DNA of 53,191 bases from NCBI RefSeq assembly GCF_000172075.1, contig NZ_ABIC01000030.1:1-53191 (forward strand). Direction: 5' to 3'. A program made the translations under genes and the position numbers. Below are positions 26,146-35,947 of this stretch, piece after piece. Source of the DNA: Shewanella benthica KT99 (GTDB taxonomy: Bacteria > Pseudomonadota > Gammaproteobacteria > Enterobacterales > Shewanellaceae). The notes under the pieces were generated by a model that ran no database searches, had not been told where the DNA came from, and worked only from the letters and a program-made list of their open reading frames with translations. Positions within the stretch are counted from its first letter, which is position 1; the number at the start of each line of letters is the position of its first letter.

Positions 26146-26838
26146 CTACAAGCCACACCAGGCGGCGATGGTGTTATAGGTACTGGGTGAAGCCGTCAGC
26201 AAGGCGAAGATAAACAACCAGAGCAACCACAGGTAATGCCAATACCAGGCGCATAAGACTAAACTTCGCTGCAAAATATCCAGCTTCACTTTGCGGCTAA
26301 AAATAATCAGCACCCGAACCAAAGCAAATAAACCGCCCAACAAGTGCAGACCATGAATTGCGGTTAGCATATAAAAATAGCTGTTGGCCGGATTAGAGTT
26401 GATAACAAAACCTTGCTGGCTCAGCTGTTGCCATACAACCCACTGACCGAATATGAACAAGAGGGAGAAGATCACGCTCAGTGTCAGCAGACCCAGTAAT
26501 CTGTTGAGCTTATCTTCGCTCACCTGGCCGACAGCAAAATGCAGACTCAGGCTAGCCAACAACAACCAGCCCGTATTAGCCCATAACCACAGAGGTTGAT
26601 ACAGAGGTGACCAGGGCTCACCACCCAGAGCCTGAAAGTCGGCATATTGAGAACGCGACAGATAAGTCACGCTAAACAGGAAGAAGATGACACTGACCAC
26701 GGCGATGAAAAATTTAAGCCCCGTCTTGCCGGGAGAACCTGGTTGATATTCGATTAACTCTTGATCCAATGTTTCCGCAGACTGGGCCAACCAAGGTTTC
26801 TCAGTAAGTTCTCTGAAAATGCTGCTAAAAAAGTTCAT
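26146..26838 (-). CDS. Second cytochrome c oxidase subunit III-like protein
   Basis: A 230-residue membrane protein of the subunit III fold: ANTGWLLLASLSLHFAV, LLTLSVIFSLLFIFGQWVVW, NSYFYMLTAIHGLHLLGGLF, and a C-terminal CAWYWHYLWLLWLFIFALL like that of coxC. It has diverged and has a longer N-terminus (about 45 residues before the first helix). Its ATG overlaps the coxI stop (TGATG), so the TTG at 26841 is rejected. Two subunit III-type genes in series occur in several caa3-like operons. Confidence 0.85.
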   Translation of the reverse strand: MNFFSSIFRELTEKPWLAQSAETLDQELIEYQPGSPGKTGLKFFIAVVSVIFFLFSVTYLSRSQYADFQALGGEPWSPLYQPLWLWANTGWLLLASLSLHFAVGQVSEDKLNRLLGLLTLSVIFSLLFIFGQWVVWQQLSQQGFVINSNPANSYFYMLTAIHGLHLLGGLFALVRVLIIFSRKVKLDILQRSLVLCAWYWHYLWLLWLFIFALLTASPSTYNTIAAWCGL

Positions 26839-28592
26839 CAAGCGCCTCCCTTATCATCCATCATCTCGACCTCTTGCGGGGAAACATTCTGCGGAATAAA
26901 GTCGGCCTTCACGCCGGGTACGCTGTAATCGTAGGCCCAACGATAAACTACAGGGATCTTTCCCCCCCAGTTGCCGTGTCTTGGCGGCGTATATTCGGTT
27001 TGCCATTCCAGCGTGGTGGCATTCCAGGGATTAGGCCCAGATTTCTTGCCCTTAAAGGTGCTCCAGATGATGTTGAACAGAAATATCAGCTGCACCACGC
27101 CGACAATCAGCGCAGATATGGTGATACTGGCATTGAGGGATTGGGCCGACTCGGGGATAAACTCGGTTGGCCCCATGGCAAAGTATCGCCGCGGTACCCC
27201 GAGAAACCCCAGGTAATGCATGGGGAGATAGATAGAATACGTGCCGACGAAGGTCATCCAGAAATGAAACTTACCCAGACCCGTATGGAGGAAACGTCCA
27301 GTGACCTTAGGGAACCAATGATAGATGGCGGCGAACAGCACCATGATAGGCGAAACCCCCATCACCATATGAAAATGAGCCACCACAAAGTAGGTATCAG
27401 ACAGGGGCAAGTCGACCACCACATTACCGAGAAACAGTCCGGTTAATCCGCCGTGGGTAAAGGTGAAGATGAAACCGATGGCGAACATCATCGGCACTGT
27501 CATATGTATGTTGCCCCGCCACAGAGTCAAGGACCAGTTATAGACCTTAAGCGCCGTGGGAATGGCGATAATCAAGGTGGTGGTGGCAAAGAAGAAACCA
27601 AAATAGGGATTCATGCCGCTAACATACATGTGGTGTGCCCAGACGACAAAACTCAGTCCGCCAATGGCGACGATGGCCCACACCATCATGCGATAGCCGA
27701 AGATATTTTTTCTGGCATGGGTCGCTATCACATCGGACACCATGCCGAAGGCCGGCAGCGCCACAATATAGACTTCAGGATGACCGAAAAACCAAAATAG
27801 ATGCTGAAACAACACCGGACTGCCGCCGGTATAATTGAGAGGCTCACCCAGTGACAAGATGGCGGGCATGAAGAAACTGGTGCCCACTAACTTATCTAGC
27901 ATCATCATGATGGCACTCACCAATAGTGCCGGAAATGCCAACAGACCTAAGATGGTGGCGGTGAAGATCCCCCATATCGTTAGTGGCATACGCATCAGAG
28001 TCATGCCTCTGGCACGAGCCTGCAATATGGTGGTGACGTAGTTGAGTCCTCCCATGGTGAAGGCGACAATAAATATCGCCAGAGACACCAACATCAAGAT
28101 GATACCACCATCGTTTCCCGGTGTGCCGGGTAAGATAGTTTGCGGTGGGTACAGGGTCCAGCCTGCACCAGTAGGGCCTCCGGGAACGAAGAAACTCGCC
28201 AGCAGGACGATGACCGAGAGTAAATAGGTCCAGTAACTGAGCATATTAAGGTAGGGAAATACCATGTCCCTGGCGCCCACCATCAAGGGGATCAAATAGT
28301 TACCGAAGCCACCGAGAAGTAAGGCAGTGAGTAGATAGATCACCATGATCATGCCATGCATGGTGACAAACTGCAGGTAACTACTGGGGTCGATAAAGGA
28401 GAAACTATCGGGAAAGCCTAGCTGCAAACGCATCATAGCCGACAACGCCAAGGCGACTAAGCCGACGAACAGAGCCGTGATGGAATACTGAATGGCGATG
28501 ACCTTATGATCTTGGCTCCAGATATACTTAGCCATAAAGCTGGTGGGATGATGGGACTCGTCGGGTTGATCGACAATGGCGGTATAATTCAT
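26838..28592 (-). CDS. coxA: Cytochrome c oxidase subunit I
   Basis: The catalytic subunit: heme a, and the heme a3-CuB site where O2 is reduced to water with proton pumping. Ligands visible are His79 (TMHGMIM), the CuB ligand His271 with E273 and Tyr275 (HPEVY, the crosslinked His-Tyr motif), His320-His321 (WAHHM) and His406/His408 (VAHFHMVMG). HPEVY with the glutamate places it in the A1-type oxidases. The 584-residue length is slightly above average. It overlaps coxII upstream (ATGA) and the subunit III-like gene downstream. Confidence 0.97.
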   Translation of the reverse strand: MNYTAIVDQPDESHHPTSFMAKYIWSQDHKVIAIQYSITALFVGLVALALSAMMRLQLGFPDSFSFIDPSSYLQFVTMHGMIMVIYLLTALLLGGFGNYLIPLMVGARDMVFPYLNMLSYWTYLLSVIVLLASFFVPGGPTGAGWTLYPPQTILPGTPGNDGGIILMLVSLAIFIVAFTMGGLNYVTTILQARARGMTLMRMPLTIWGIFTATILGLLAFPALLVSAIMMMLDKLVGTSFFMPAILSLGEPLNYTGGSPVLFQHLFWFFGHPEVYIVALPAFGMVSDVIATHARKNIFGYRMMVWAIVAIGGLSFVVWAHHMYVSGMNPYFGFFFATTTLIIAIPTALKVYNWSLTLWRGNIHMTVPMMFAIGFIFTFTHGGLTGLFLGNVVVDLPLSDTYFVVAHFHMVMGVSPIMVLFAAIYHWFPKVTGRFLHTGLGKFHFWMTFVGTYSIYLPMHYLGFLGVPRRYFAMGPTEFIPESAQSLNASITISALIVGVVQLIFLFNIIWSTFKGKKSGPNPWNATTLEWQTEYTPPRHGNWGGKIPVVYRWAYDYSVPGVKADFIPQNVSPQEVEMMDDKGGA

Positions 28593-30097
28593 CGGCTCAC
28601 CTCCTGTGTGCTACGACTCTGGCCTGTGATACTCGGTGATTCAGTTGCGCTAATCGCCCTACTCCCCAATTGAAGATATCCTGCATCAGCAGCCGGCTTT
28701 AACCTGGTGATATAGGCAATCACATCATCTATGGCTTGCTCGTTCTGCAGTAATCGCGACATCATAATCATCTGAGTGCCGTAGAGATCTTCACGATGAG
28801 CACCGCGAATGCTGGCGCGATAATTTTGTAACTGACGCTTGAGATACCAGGCATGTTGCCCGGCTAATCTGGGAGCGTTGAGGGCAAACTTACCTTGAGC
28901 TTGGTCACCATGGCAGTATGCACAGTTGGTAAACAGGCGTTGACCACTCGCTATGGATCGAGCCAGAGGGCCGTTACTCACCGCGGCTGGAGAGATGGCC
29001 AGAGTCGGCAAGGATGCGATATAAGCCGTGACATCTTTTATCGCTTTAGCATCGACTAAAGTATTGGCCATCGCTGCCATCTGCTGACCGTAAATATCCT
29101 GCTGGTGGCTGCCACGAACCTGAGTCTTATAATAGTTAAGCTGGCGCGTTAAGTACCAGGCAGGCTGACCCGCTAGCATAGGTGCATTAAGCGCTTCATT
29201 ACCCTGACCATTATCGCCATGACAGGCGGCGCAGCTGGCATATAATTTTTTACCTAGCTGCAGATCCCCCGCTGGTGCATCGAGTGACTCTCTGAAGGTG
29301 AACTGCTTATCCAACCAAACTTGATAGTCTTGGGCCGTGTCCACCACTATCTGGCCTCGCATGGTGTAGTGAGCCATGCCACATAACTCCTCGCACAACA
29401 TCTCGAAACGACCAAGCCGTGTAGGCGTAAACCAGAGGTAGGTCTCGATCCCGGGCACCAGATCCATCTTGACTCTAAATTGCGGCACCGCGAAGTTATG
29501 TAATACATCTTTAGAGCGCATCAACACCTTTACCGGCTGATCCAGCAAGATATGCATCACGTTACTGGGGATCAAAATGTCATCTTGGGCATTGATATCA
29601 TCAGGATTAAGGCCGAAAGGGTTTTTCTCATCCATCAACTCGACGGCGCTTTGGCCTAATACACCGTCTTTACCGGGTAATCGGTAACTCCAATGCCACT
29701 GCTGCCCCACGACTTCGAATATCTCGGCATCATCGGGAACCGTGACAAAATCCCCCCAGACGACCAAGCCAGGAGCAAGCATGGCCGCCACTCCGATAGT
29801 AGTGAACACGGTTAGCCAAACTTCGAGTTTCTTATTCTCTGGTTCATAATCGGCACGTCTGTTTTTATCGAAACGAAAGCGGAAAACACAATAAGCGAGG
29901 AAGCCATTTACCGCGATAAAGACGATACCTGTGATCCAAAAGGTGAGAGTGATGGTATCGTCGATGGCGGTCCAATTGGACGCGATCGGAGTAAACCACC
30001 AAGGGCTTACGAAGTGAAAGACCACGGATACTAGTACTAATAACAGGATAACAACCGCTATAGCCATGCCACCCATCCCTATAAAATATAGTCTCAC
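28589..30097 (-). CDS. coxB: Cytochrome c oxidase subunit II fused to two cytochrome c domains
   Basis: Takes electrons from the periplasm to subunit I through CuA. Two N-terminal membrane helices (about 10-30 and 50-72) precede a cupredoxin domain with CuA ligands His200, C235-x3-C239, His243 and Met246 (CEELCGMAHYTM). Two class I cytochrome c domains follow, with heme sites C289-AA-CH and C392-AY-CH. At 502 residues it is much longer than the usual ~300. The built-in diheme tail suggests a caa3-type enzyme that needs no soluble donor. Start GTG at 30097 with AGG upstream. First gene of the operon; heme A synthesis genes are not nearby. Confidence 0.95.
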   Translation of the reverse strand: MRLYFIGMGGMAIAVVILLLVLVSVVFHFVSPWWFTPIASNWTAIDDTITLTFWITGIVFIAVNGFLAYCVFRFRFDKNRRADYEPENKKLEVWLTVFTTIGVAAMLAPGLVVWGDFVTVPDDAEIFEVVGQQWHWSYRLPGKDGVLGQSAVELMDEKNPFGLNPDDINAQDDILIPSNVMHILLDQPVKVLMRSKDVLHNFAVPQFRVKMDLVPGIETYLWFTPTRLGRFEMLCEELCGMAHYTMRGQIVVDTAQDYQVWLDKQFTFRESLDAPAGDLQLGKKLYASCAACHGDNGQGNEALNAPMLAGQPAWYLTRQLNYYKTQVRGSHQQDIYGQQMAAMANTLVDAKAIKDVTAYIASLPTLAISPAAVSNGPLARSIASGQRLFTNCAYCHGDQAQGKFALNAPRLAGQHAWYLKRQLQNYRASIRGAHREDLYGTQMIMMSRLLQNEQAIDDVIAYITRLKPAADAGYLQLGSRAISATESPSITGQSRSTQEVSR

Positions 30098-30408
30098 ACG
30101 CCTGCGAAGATAAAATGTGTAGCGACCAGACTAAAAATAACCAGATAATTCAGTTTTTCTAGGATCTGTTGACCTTTTATACCCACGATAACCATTAATA
30201 AGAGTGATCAACAAACGCCGCCCTAGGGGCTCATCTCTATGAGCTATTGCAGAGTTACCAGCTTTTGACTTAATCCATTACATCATCGCTCGATGTCTTA
30301 CATTAAACCCATTGATATTGAGAAAATTTCAAGATAGAAAGATAAACAGACTCTTTTAACATAGACCATATTTTTCATTCTCTCCTGATCTCGGGCTAAA
30401 CAGCAGCA

Positions 30409-30433
30409 ATAAAAAAAGCGCCAAAAGGCGCTT
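30409..30433 (-). terminator. Rho-independent terminator for the gene at 30675-31232
   Basis: On the minus strand AAGCGCC-TTTT-GGCGCTT is followed by a run of seven Ts. It is 240 bases past the stop, with a repeat in between. Confidence 0.75.
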
Positions 30434-30620
30434 ATACCAGTTCCATTAAGTAAGTGATCATTCAGCGGAAATTAAAAACGCTGTAGGCAAGGGCTATATT
30501 TGCTCCTGCCATATAGACATTCGCCACATCCGCGTGGCTATGAGGGGATTAAAGCTAATAGTTATTCTCGGCAACAAGCTCCTGCGTTGCTCTACCGTCT
30601 TAATCCGTTCAGTTGTATAT
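30434..30620. repeat. Dispersed intergenic repeat of the Shewanella type
   Basis: Starts TATACCAGTTCCATTAAGTA and continues through CATTCAGCGGAAATT, ATCCGCGTGGCTATGAGGGG and CAACAAGCTCCTGCGTTGCT to TTAATCCG. It is recognised from memory as a multi-copy intergenic sequence of the genus; only one copy is in this window. 30098-30408 holds the oxidase operon's upstream region and no gene. Confidence 0.4.
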
Positions 30621-30674
30621 CGAAAGCCACTTGCACAGCATAAAGTGTTTTTCCTTTTGCTTTAAGGCTTAGAT

Positions 30675-31232
30675 TCAGGGCATGGTCTTCATGAAACTGT
30701 GGAACTTATCTTGCCAGCGAACCAGCCAATGTGGAGTAGCCGATCCCAGCCCCGCAGGCTCTAATTTTGGGTGAGCATTGATGATCTTGGCAAAAACAGG
30801 TTCCTGATTGGTGTCCACATCGACAAATAACACATGCTTGCCCTTATGCAGTAACTCCTGAAATCGTTCAAAATGTACATTTGGTTTCTGAATACCGATA
30901 AAGCCACCTTCCCAGGTACAGAAACCCAGTATCACTATGGCTAGAAAAATAAACGGTAGCCAACCCGCCGCACTCTCGGTCCAGCCCATCTCATAAGCAA
31001 GCATCAAGGTCGCAGATGAGATAACAAAGCCTATCACGGCTCCTATTTCTGTCGAATGCACCACATCCTGTTTTAGCACAGGCTCAACTTCATGTAGATG
31101 GTGATTTTCGACATCGGCATCTTTCTCACTCAATATATGTATTTGTGGTTCTGTTATCCCTTCGGCCTCGAGCTCCTGTTCAACCTTCTCCAGATCGTCG
31201 AGATCACTGGTAATAAAGTAATGTCTTAACAT
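30675..31232 (-). CDS. Small inner-membrane protein of unknown function, two membrane segments
   Basis: 185 residues: a cytoplasmic N-terminal part with a stress-protein-like alpha/beta pattern (LRHYFITSDLDDLEKVEQEL, then ITEPQIHILSEKD), two membrane helices around residues 63-81 and 90-108 (VIGFVISSATLMLAY; LPFIFLAIVILGF), and a C-terminal domain with KGKHVLFVDVDTNQEP. The layout resembles YflT/DUF1269-type proteins, but I cannot assign a function. Start ATG at 31232 with AAGGG close upstream. A monocistronic gene divergent from mioC. Confidence 0.7.
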   Translation of the reverse strand: MLRHYFITSDLDDLEKVEQELEAEGITEPQIHILSEKDADVENHHLHEVEPVLKQDVVHSTEIGAVIGFVISSATLMLAYEMGWTESAAGWLPFIFLAIVILGFCTWEGGFIGIQKPNVHFERFQELLHKGKHVLFVDVDTNQEPVFAKIINAHPKLEPAGLGSATPHWLVRWQDKFHSFMKTMP

Positions 31233-31411
31233 GCCCTTACCCTCACAATAGATCTTTTCATCCTTTAGGTGACACCTTGTTCGGGTATCTCAAGTAATGA
31301 AAAAATCCTCAGTTAATATTTCAAGTATAGCAGTGATTCATTATTCGCTAATGGATGCAATAGAGCGGATAGTCAGCTGTGGCAAGGTATTAATAGCAAG
31401 ACCAATACTTG

Positions 31412-31417
31412 GTATAA
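31412..31417 (+). promoter_or_regulatory. Possible -10 element upstream of mioC
   Basis: A perfect TATAAT lies 111 bases before the mioC ATG; no good -35 is seen at the right spacing. Transcription from it would run into oriC, as mioC transcription does in Escherichia coli. Confidence 0.35.
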
Positions 31418-31527
31418 TCAAGCCAATTGGCAAGCATCTCTAGCCACTTATAGAGTCAAACTTGACCATTTCAGCACTATATAGCAAGCCTATTTAACAG
31501 ACATAGCAGTAAGTATAAGGAAACAAG

Positions 31528-31968
31528 ATGGCAAAAATAGACATATTAGTAGGCACAACTCTGGGTAATGCTGAGTACGTTGCCGACGAATTCTCGGCAG
31601 TTCTAAGCGGATTAGGCCATGAAAATATCATACATATGACCCCTAAATTCACCGATCTTGACCCTAAATCATTGTGGTTGATCGTCTCATCTACACACGG
31701 TGCAGGGGATCTTCCTGACAATATAATGCCATTTTTAGAGGAGATCTTGTCTCAAAAACCCGATCTTAGCGGCACTAAATATGCGATTTGTGCGATCGGA
31801 GATTCGAGTTACGACACTTTCTGTCAGGGACCGGAAAAATTAGCTCAAGCATTGGAGAGTTGCGGTGCACAAGTCTATGTGGATAAGATCCAGATCGATG
31901 TGCAATACCATCATGTGCCAGAAGATCCCGCACTGGCTTGGTTAGAGCAATGGCAAGATCGTCTTTAA
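31528..31968 (+). CDS. mioC: Flavodoxin-like protein MioC
   Basis: A 146-residue FMN-binding flavodoxin fold: phosphate loop VGTTLGNAEYVAD at residues 8-20, then STHGAGDLPDN and the GDSSYDTFCQGP isoalloxazine loop. In Escherichia coli MioC is reported to support biotin synthase. Its position between the chromosome body and oriC, transcribed towards the origin, is conserved in enteric bacteria and Shewanella. ATG at 31528 with AAGGAAA upstream. Typical length. Confidence 0.95.
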   Translation: MAKIDILVGTTLGNAEYVADEFSAVLSGLGHENIIHMTPKFTDLDPKSLWLIVSSTHGAGDLPDNIMPFLEEILSQKPDLSGTKYAICAIGDSSYDTFCQGPEKLAQALESCGAQVYVDKIQIDVQYHHVPEDPALAWLEQWQDRL

Positions 31969-32426
31969 GATCTTTTTAGAGGATAATTTAAGGATCGACT
32001 CACAGATTAGATCTTACTTATCCACATATTACGATCTGAAATGATAAATATGTGGATAACCTATTATTTTCTTCTGGTTAAGCTCTGTATTATTCAAGGT
32101 CCGATCCGGTCAAGGATCCACCCTGTGGATAAGTAGTCGATCTACCCACAGGCTTACATGAGTTTGATCATAACAAGATCACAGGATCTGATCCTTGCTA
32201 ACTCATGAATCGTAAAGAAAAAAAGCGGTTACCCACAGAAGATCGCTCCCTTAATAATAACAATAATAAAGGATCTATATAAAGATCTTAAGATCTATTA
32301 AGCAGATCCTCTCGGGATCGAACGATCGAAAATGATCTTTCACCTTGGGTCAATCAGGTGCTAAAATATGCACCTCAAATTCACATTAGTTCTTTATCGT
32401 CGTCAGTTTTAATTTAAGGTTTTGTA
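31969..32426. other. oriC: Chromosomal replication origin oriC
   Basis: Lies between mioC and mnmG. Perfect DnaA boxes (TTATCCACA) are at 32018-32026 (+), 32051-32059 (-) and 32124-32132 (-); TTACCCACA at 32229-32237 is 8/9 and CTACCCACA at 32142-32150 is 7/9. GATC occurs 19 times between 31969 and 32337. The AT-rich unwinding region with GATCT-led repeats (about 32250-32310, e.g. GGATCTATATAAA, AGATCTATTAAG) is on the mnmG side, as in Escherichia coli. The last ~90 bases are the mnmG leader. Confidence 0.93.
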
Positions 32427-34319
32427 ATGCATTTTCATGAACGGTTCGATGTAATTGTTGTTGGTGGTGGTCATGCCGGTACGGAAGCCGCCCTGGCTGC
32501 AGCAAGAATGGGATCTAACACCCTGTTGCTGACACATAACATAGATACCTTAGGACAGATGTCCTGTAATCCTGCGATCGGCGGGATCGGCAAAGGACAC
32601 TTGGTAAAAGAGATTGATGCATTGGGCGGAGCCATGGCCATAGCCACTGACTTTGCTGGTATTCAATTTCGAACCCTCAACTCGAGCAAGGGACCAGCGG
32701 TTAGAGCCACTCGAGCCCAAGCCGATAGAGCGCTCTACCGAGCTAAGATCCAACAGATACTGCAAAACCAACCGAATTTAAGATTGTTTCAACAAGGCGT
32801 CGATGACCTGATTGTTGAAAACGGCCGTGTCATCGGAGTGGTCACTCAGATGGGACTCGCCTTCGAAGCGCCCACCGTTGTTTTGACTGCGGGTACTTTC
32901 CTCAGTGGTAAGATCCACATCGGATTGCAAAACTACAGCGGCGGACGAGCCGGTGATCCGCCATCGATCGCTCTCGCCGATCGTTTACGTGAACTCCCGC
33001 TCCGTATTGGTCGATTGAAGACGGGTACACCACCTAGAATCGATGCGAATAGCATAAATTTCGATCTTATGACCGAACAGAAAGGCGATACGCCACTTCC
33101 TGTTATGTCATTTGTCGGTGATGTAAAAGATCATCCTCGCCAAGTATCTTGTTATGTGACTCATACCAATGAGCGTACTCATGAGATTATTCGCGGCGGT
33201 TTGGATCGTAGCCCTATGTATTCAGGGGTTATCGAAGGCATAGGTCCACGTTATTGTCCTTCTATCGAAGACAAGATTAATCGCTTCGCCGACAAGACAT
33301 CTCATCAAATATTTATCGAGCCTGAAGGACTCAATACCAATGAGATCTATCCCAATGGTATTTCAACCAGTCTGCCTTTCGATGTACAACTGGATCTGGT
33401 TAGATCAATCAAGGGAATGGAGAATGCACAGATCATTCGCCCTGGTTACGCTATCGAATATGATTATTTCGATCCCAGAGATCTGAAGAAATCTTTAGAG
33501 ACTAAAGCGATTGGCGGACTCTTCTTTGCCGGACAGATCAACGGTACAACAGGTTACGAAGAAGCTGCTGCTCAAGGATTATTAGCCGGCATGAATGCAT
33601 CTTTGCAGGTTCAGGGCAAAGAATCTTGGGCTCCTCGTCGAGATCAGGCTTATTTAGGCGTTTTGGTTGACGATCTTTCGACTCTTGGCACCAAAGAGCC
33701 TTACCGTATGTTCACCAGCCGCGCCGAATATCGCTTATTACTGCGTGAAGACAATGCGGATCTGCGTCTGACCGAGAAAGGCCGGGAGTTTGGCTTGGTC
33801 GATGATAACCGTTGGAGTCAGTTTAGTAAGAAGCGTGAGTCTATAGAGCTAGAGTTACAACGTTTAAGAGGCCAGTGGGTTCACCCTAATTCGCCTCTGT
33901 TGGATGTGTTAAATCCTCAACTGAATACGCCTATTTCTCGTGAAGCGTCTTTCGAAGATCTGCTTCGTCGTCCTGAGATGGATTATCCTAAATTAATGAA
34001 ACTCGAAGGCTTTGGTCCAGGACTCGAAGATCAACGCGCCGCTGAACAAGTACAGATCCAAATTAAATATTCTGGTTATATTCAGCGTCAGCAAGATGAA
34101 ATAGACAAGGCGCTTAAACATGAGACTACCGGACTGCCGTTAGATCTGGATTACCAAGAAGTGCCGGGACTGTCGAATGAAGTGATCGCTAAGATGAATG
34201 AATATAAGCCTGAAACTATAGGTCAGGCGTCGAGAATTTCGGGAATGACCCCCGCCGCTATCTCGATTTTATTAGTGCACCTGAAGAGACGTGGTTTACT
34301 TCGTAGAAAAGCTGGGTAA
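32427..34319 (+). CDS. mnmG: tRNA uridine-34 5-carboxymethylaminomethyl synthesis enzyme MnmG
   Basis: The FAD-dependent partner of MnmE in wobble-uridine modification. It has the N-terminal dinucleotide-binding motif [19 protein letters not shown], family blocks [17 protein letters not shown] and [11 protein letters not shown], and the C-terminal segment [20 protein letters not shown] that contacts MnmE. The 630-residue length is normal. ATG at 32427 with AAGG upstream. Transcription runs away from oriC and it is followed by a strong terminator. Confidence 0.98.
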   Translation: MHFHERFDVIVVGGGHAGTEAALAAARMGSNTLLLTHNIDTLGQMSCNPAIGGIGKGHLVKEIDALGGAMAIATDFAGIQFRTLNSSKGPAVRATRAQADRALYRAKIQQILQNQPNLRLFQQGVDDLIVENGRVIGVVTQMGLAFEAPTVVLTAGTFLSGKIHIGLQNYSGGRAGDPPSIALADRLRELPLRIGRLKTGTPPRIDANSINFDLMTEQKGDTPLPVMSFVGDVKDHPRQVSCYVTHTNERTHEIIRGGLDRSPMYSGVIEGIGPRYCPSIEDKINRFADKTSHQIFIEPEGLNTNEIYPNGISTSLPFDVQLDLVRSIKGMENAQIIRPGYAIEYDYFDPRDLKKSLETKAIGGLFFAGQINGTTGYEEAAAQGLLAGMNASLQVQGKESWAPRRDQAYLGVLVDDLSTLGTKEPYRMFTSRAEYRLLLREDNADLRLTEKGREFGLVDDNRWSQFSKKRESIELELQRLRGQWVHPNSPLLDVLNPQLNTPISREASFEDLLRRPEMDYPKLMKLEGFGPGLEDQRAAEQVQIQIKYSGYIQRQQDEIDKALKHETTGLPLDLDYQEVPGLSNEVIAKMNEYKPETIGQASRISGMTPAAISILLVHLKRRGLLRRKAG

Positions 34320-34343
34320 ATTGTACTCTTTTTTATGAATTGT

Positions 34344-34380
34344 CAGTAAGGGAAGCGCTAAAGGCTTCCCTTACTGTTTT
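34344..34380 (+). terminator. Rho-independent terminator after mnmG
   Basis: 13-bp perfect arms CAGTAAGGGAAGC / GCTTCCCTTACTG with a 7-base loop and a TTTT tail. Confidence 0.85.
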
Positions 34381-34438
34381 GACGGCTTCATAATAGCCTG
34401 TTCATGCCGATTTAAGTTTGTTATTAAGGATTAATCCC

Positions 34439-35059
34439 GTGTTATCAGCCCTATTAGGTGAATATCTAGCTGAAATGAATTTGACTGCCACCGAGCAGCA
34501 GCAGCAACAGCTGGTTGGATTTGTTGAGATGCTCAACAAGTGGAATAAGGCGTATAACCTGACATCGGTTAGAGATCCTCAGCAGATGTTGATCAGGCAT
34601 ATCATGGATAGTCTCGCTGTGTCGGCACATCTTGTGGGTGAACGTTTCATCGATGTTGGCACCGGGCCGGGTTTACCCGGGATCCCGTTGGCGATAATGA
34701 ATCCAGATAAACATTTCGTTTTATTGGATAGTTTAGGCAAGCGAATTCGCTTCTTGAAGCAGGTTCAGTTTAATCTGGGTATCGATAACATCAGCTCTGT
34801 AGAGAGTCGTGTCGAAGCCTATGAGCCTGAAGAAAAATTTGATGGTGTGCTCAGTCGAGCCTTCGCCTCTATCGAAGACATGTTGCACTGGTGTCATCAC
34901 CTGCCGACGGATAATGGCTGTTATTATGCACTCAAGGGTCAATTGGCCGAAGATGAAATGACAAATATTCCTCAGGGTTACCAGCTCACTGATGTTATCA
35001 AGCTGAGTGTCCCCCGTCTGGATGAACAGAGACACTTGCTAATAGTCGTTAAAAAATAG
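34439..35059 (+). CDS. rsmG: 16S rRNA (guanine-527-N7)-methyltransferase RsmG
   Basis: Methylates G527 of 16S rRNA using S-adenosylmethionine. The cofactor loop is [15 protein letters not shown], preceded by the conserved [15 protein letters not shown]. The frame opens at a TTG (34418), but the GTG at 34439 has AAGGA eight bases upstream and gives 206 residues, the family length. Follows mnmG after a terminator and precedes parA. Confidence 0.96.
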   Translation: MLSALLGEYLAEMNLTATEQQQQQLVGFVEMLNKWNKAYNLTSVRDPQQMLIRHIMDSLAVSAHLVGERFIDVGTGPGLPGIPLAIMNPDKHFVLLDSLGKRIRFLKQVQFNLGIDNISSVESRVEAYEPEEKFDGVLSRAFASIEDMLHWCHHLPTDNGCYYALKGQLAEDEMTNIPQGYQLTDVIKLSVPRLDEQRHLLIVVKK

Positions 35060-35149
35060 TGTTTAAGTTGCTTTCTTTTAGTGATTCAAGCAACTTGGTA
35101 TTGGATGCAATTGCGTCGATAACGTATACGCGACATACAGGATGGTATT

Positions 35150-35938
35150 GTGGGTAAAGTGATTGCCGTGGCTAACCAGAAAGGTGGCGTAGGAAAAACA
35201 ACAACTTGTGTCAACTTAGCAGCATCTTTGGCCGCCACAAAGCGCAAAGTGCTGTTAATTGATCTCGATCCTCAGGGTAATGCGACCATGGGAAGTGGTA
35301 TCGACAAGTACAGTGTCGAGAATACTGCTTATGAGTTGTTAGTCGATGAAAAATCTTTCGATGAAGTTGTCTATAGAAATACTAGCGGAAAATATGATCT
35401 GATCGCGGGTAACGGTGACGTTACTGCGGCCGAGATCAAGTTAATGGAGTTCTTCGCCCGTGAGATCAGATTAAGAAATGCATTAGCACCGATTAAAGAC
35501 GATTACGACTACATCTTTATCGATTGTCCCCCCTCATTGAACATGCTGACGGTGAATGCCATGTCGGCTGCCGATTCCGTTTTGGTTCCCATGCAGTGTG
35601 AATATTATGCACTGGAGGGCTTAACGGCCCTTATGGATACCATCAGTAAGATTGGCGCCATGATTAATCCTGGCCTGCATATCGAAGGGATACTGCGTAC
35701 CATGTACGATCCCCGAAATCGTCTGGCTAATGATGTATCCGATCAGCTCAAGCAGCACTTCGGCGAAAAAGTTTATCGTACCGTCATTCCAAGAAATGTC
35801 AGACTGGCTGAGGCGCCTAGCTTTGGTGCTCCGGCCATGTATTACGACAAATCGAGTGCCGGCGCTAAGGCATATTTAGCCCTGGCGGGCGAAATGATTC
35901 GCAGAGCAGAACAGCATCAAGAGCTAGAACAAGCTTAA
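35150..35938 (+). CDS. parA: Chromosome partitioning ATPase ParA (Soj)
   Basis: A Walker-type ATPase that moves ParB-parS complexes over the nucleoid. The deviant Walker A motif is KGGVGKTTT (from residue 11); Walker B region IDCPPSLNMLT; chromosomal-type, without the N-terminal HTH of plasmid ParA. GTG start at 35150 with AGGA upstream. 262 residues. parB starts ten bases after its stop codon. Confidence 0.97.
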   Translation: MGKVIAVANQKGGVGKTTTCVNLAASLAATKRKVLLIDLDPQGNATMGSGIDKYSVENTAYELLVDEKSFDEVVYRNTSGKYDLIAGNGDVTAAEIKLMEFFAREIRLRNALAPIKDDYDYIFIDCPPSLNMLTVNAMSAADSVLVPMQCEYYALEGLTALMDTISKIGAMINPGLHIEGILRTMYDPRNRLANDVSDQLKQHFGEKVYRTVIPRNVRLAEAPSFGAPAMYYDKSSAGAKAYLALAGEMIRRAEQHQELEQA

Positions 35939-35947
35939 ATAAAGGCA

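Noticed and set aside
26874..28227. Several plus-strand frames up to 190 codons
   Set aside because: All are antisense shadows of the cytochrome oxidase subunit I gene.
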